7,173 nt of DNA from an uncultured Opitutia bacterium (GTDB lineage Bacteria > Verrucomicrobiota > Verrucomicrobiia > Opitutales > Opitutaceae): contig CAJAFD010000189.1 in assembly GCA_903938935.1 (NCBI GenBank), forward strand, positions 1 to 7,173. The letters run 5' to 3'. Position 1 is the first letter of the stretch. Each line of letters starts with the position of its first letter. The translations under genes were made by a program, and so were the position numbers. This document shows positions 6,236-7,173 of this stretch, in pieces. The notes beneath the pieces are model-generated. The model searched no databases and was not told where the DNA came from. It saw only the letters and a list, made by a program, of their open reading frames with translations.

Positions 6236-6850
6236 TCAGCGGGTGTTGATGGGGAATTGACGTGCTTTCTCGGCACGAATTTCTGCGATGAATGCGGCGG
6301 GGGTGAGTGGCGTGCCGCCGAGGCGCTGTAAGGTATCAGTTAACGTACCTTTTGTGAGCGGATGGGAGACTTGAGCTACATTCGTAAGGGTGGCCCCGTT
6401 GTCGCGAGTGACCTGATCCGTGCCGGTGAGGGGATCACGTACGATAGAGTAGCGGCCGTGTGCCATGCCCACGAGCGGACATATTTGTCGTCCGTTGTTT
6501 TGCACGAACAGTATGTCATTTTGCCCGACGGCAAAGCGCGGCATGCCATCGACCACCATCGTTAGTTCCCCTACGGTACCGCCTAGAAACTCCAACGTCA
6601 CTGTCGTGGGGTTTGTGCCGATGATCTGCTCGCGCACGGTCACGGTGACACGGGTGAAAATGGCGCGACTATTTCCTTGGGTAACGAGTTCGCTATTAAT
6701 TGCGGTAACTTCTCCCCAAAGGACCGATTCGGATTGGGCTACGAGTTCGGTGAACGTGGGCGCGATTACGGTCGTGGCCACGGCGTGTGGGATAATTAAA
6801 AGACTGAGACTCAACGTCAGAAGTCGTACATTTATACAGAATGTTTTCAT
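6236..6850 (-). CDS. Small exported protein of unknown function, partner of the matrixin-like protease
   Basis: This 204-residue product has a clear Sec signal peptide: Lys2 and Arg9, a hydrophobic core at about 10-20, and a likely cut after 'AVA' at residue 25. The mature part starts 'TTVIAPTFTELVAQSESVLWGEV', looks beta-rich, and has no membrane segment. Recognisable landmarks are 'FLGGTVGEL' (88-96), 'GMPRFAVGQNDILFV' (102-116) and 'GMAHGRYSIVRD' (128-139). From memory, this pattern recurs in unnamed secreted proteins encoded beside matrixin-type proteases in several phyla; I cannot verify that here. No catalytic motif is visible. The start is the ATG at 6850, which gives the signal peptide directly; no Shine-Dalgarno precedes it. 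The stop is 4 nt before the protease GTG, so the two are probably one transcript with coupled translation. Possible roles (inference): inhibitor, chaperone or substrate-recognition partner of the protease. Composition is less GC-rich than the flavoprotein genes. Confidence 0.85.
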   Translation of the reverse strand: MKTFCINVRLLTLSLSLLIIPHAVATTVIAPTFTELVAQSESVLWGEVTAINSELVTQGNSRAIFTRVTVTVREQIIGTNPTTVTLEFLGGTVGELTMVVDGMPRFAVGQNDILFVQNNGRQICPLVGMAHGRYSIVRDPLTGTDQVTRDNGATLTNVAQVSHPLTKGTLTDTLQRLGGTPLTPAAFIAEIRAEKARQFPINTR

Positions 6851-6989
6851 GGTTGAGGATGAGATAATTCAGGAGAGGCACTATTTGGGGTAGTTTTTGT
6901 AGCCTTCGGTCGACTGCAGTTAGCCGCGCCTTTACTCCTTCAAGCCAGCTGAAATTTTATTGCTTCAGTCAATATGCAATTGTCTATAT

Positions 6990-7018
6990 TTTCGTGACGT
7001 ATCTGTTACGCCACGAAA
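6990..7018. other. Imperfect inverted repeat in the intergenic region (possible operator or weak terminator)
   Basis: The arms 6990-7001 (TTTCGTGACGTA) and 7007-7018 (TACGCCACGAAA) pair at 11 of 12 positions around a 5-nt loop. The one mismatch becomes a G-U pair in minus-strand RNA. It lies 36 nt past the stop of the right-edge gene and 140 nt upstream of the exported-protein start. No U-run follows on the minus strand; the plus side has only TTTT, where no gene ends. So it is a poor intrinsic terminator for the right-edge gene and could instead be a dyad-symmetric regulator site. I see no other clear element in 6851-7053. Confidence 0.5.
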
Positions 7019-7053
7019 TTTTCAAGAGGAGCTCTTTTGGGTGACGGTAGGTT

Positions 7054-7173
7054 TCAACTCTGCTCGGGCGGTAGCTCGAGTAGTTTGATTTCGGCGTTTT
7101 TCTCCACGAAGTAGCGCATCGTCCAGTCGTTCGGGAAAAGCACGACCGGGTTGTCGAACTTGTCGGCGCCGAA
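7054..7173 (-). CDS. Unrecognised protein, C-terminal 39 residues only (cut by right edge)
   Basis: On the minus strand a frame is open from the window edge to a TGA at 7054-7056, giving 39 residues that begin FGADKFDNPVVLFPNDWTMR and end LLELPPEQS. Codons are strongly C-ending (TTC, GGC, GCC, GAC, AAC, GTC), like rimO on the same strand, which supports real coding sequence. I do not recognise the family from this fragment, and no motif can be assigned. The next gene on this strand starts about 200 nt further on, so it is probably a separate transcription unit. Confidence 0.6.
   Translation of the reverse strand, partial: FGADKFDNPVVLFPNDWTMRYFVEKNAEIKLLELPPEQS

Noticed and set aside
6232..6276. 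GTG at 6276 as the protease start
   Set aside because: It would add a charged 15-residue extension before the signal peptide and overlap the upstream gene by 41 nt. The GTG at 6231 gives a compact signal peptide and a 4-nt gap. It cannot be fully excluded.
6924..6980. Promoter boxes upstream of the exported-protein gene
   Set aside because: TAAAAT-like and TTGACT/TTGCAT-like hexamers occur on the minus strand, but no pair has acceptable spacing.

Overview
The window looks like chromosomal DNA of a GC-rich Verrucomicrobiota bacterium, most likely Opitutaceae or a relative. That placement is inference. It rests on the duplicated C-terminal domain of the large secreted protein (the 'LIRAxGPxL...FG/LGV...P.(L/I)ELFSG' type, which I associate with Opitutus-like proteomes), on the Ig-rich secreted protein style, and on the absence of recognisable Shine-Dalgarno sequences at every start in the window. 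No mobile element, CRISPR array, tRNA or rRNA gene is visible.

Layout, left to right. (1) Plus strand, 1-1695: the C-terminal half of a renalase-like FAD oxidoreductase, cut by the left edge, followed after 9 nt by a complete amine-oxidase/phytoene-desaturase-type FAD oxidoreductase. They are probably co-transcribed. (2) Plus strand, 1769-2185: ndk, nucleoside-diphosphate kinase, ending at a strong bidirectional terminator (2214-2247). (3) Minus strand, 2295-3896: rimO, the S12 methylthiotransferase, converging on ndk at that terminator. Upstream of rimO are a minus-strand intrinsic terminator and a 31-residue, extremely basic protein gene (3801-3896), short enough to be missed easily. (4) Minus strand, 3985-6850: a two-gene secreted cassette. 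It has a 204-residue exported protein of unknown function and, 4 nt later, a matrixin-like zinc metalloprotease with three Ig-like domains and two copies of a ~130-residue C-terminal domain. (5) A ~200-bp intergenic region with an imperfect palindrome (6990-7018), then the last 39 codons of an unrecognised minus-strand gene cut by the right edge.

How the parts fit. The centre is housekeeping: nucleotide metabolism and ribosome modification, with a small basic protein of ribosomal-protein character beside the S12-modifying enzyme. The right third is accessory and extracellular, and is visibly lower in GC than the flavoprotein genes. The best candidate for something under-described is the secreted protease with its small exported partner: the protease has no visible propeptide or cysteine switch, and the partner is tightly coupled to it. 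The small basic gene and the duplicated C-terminal domain are the next most interesting.
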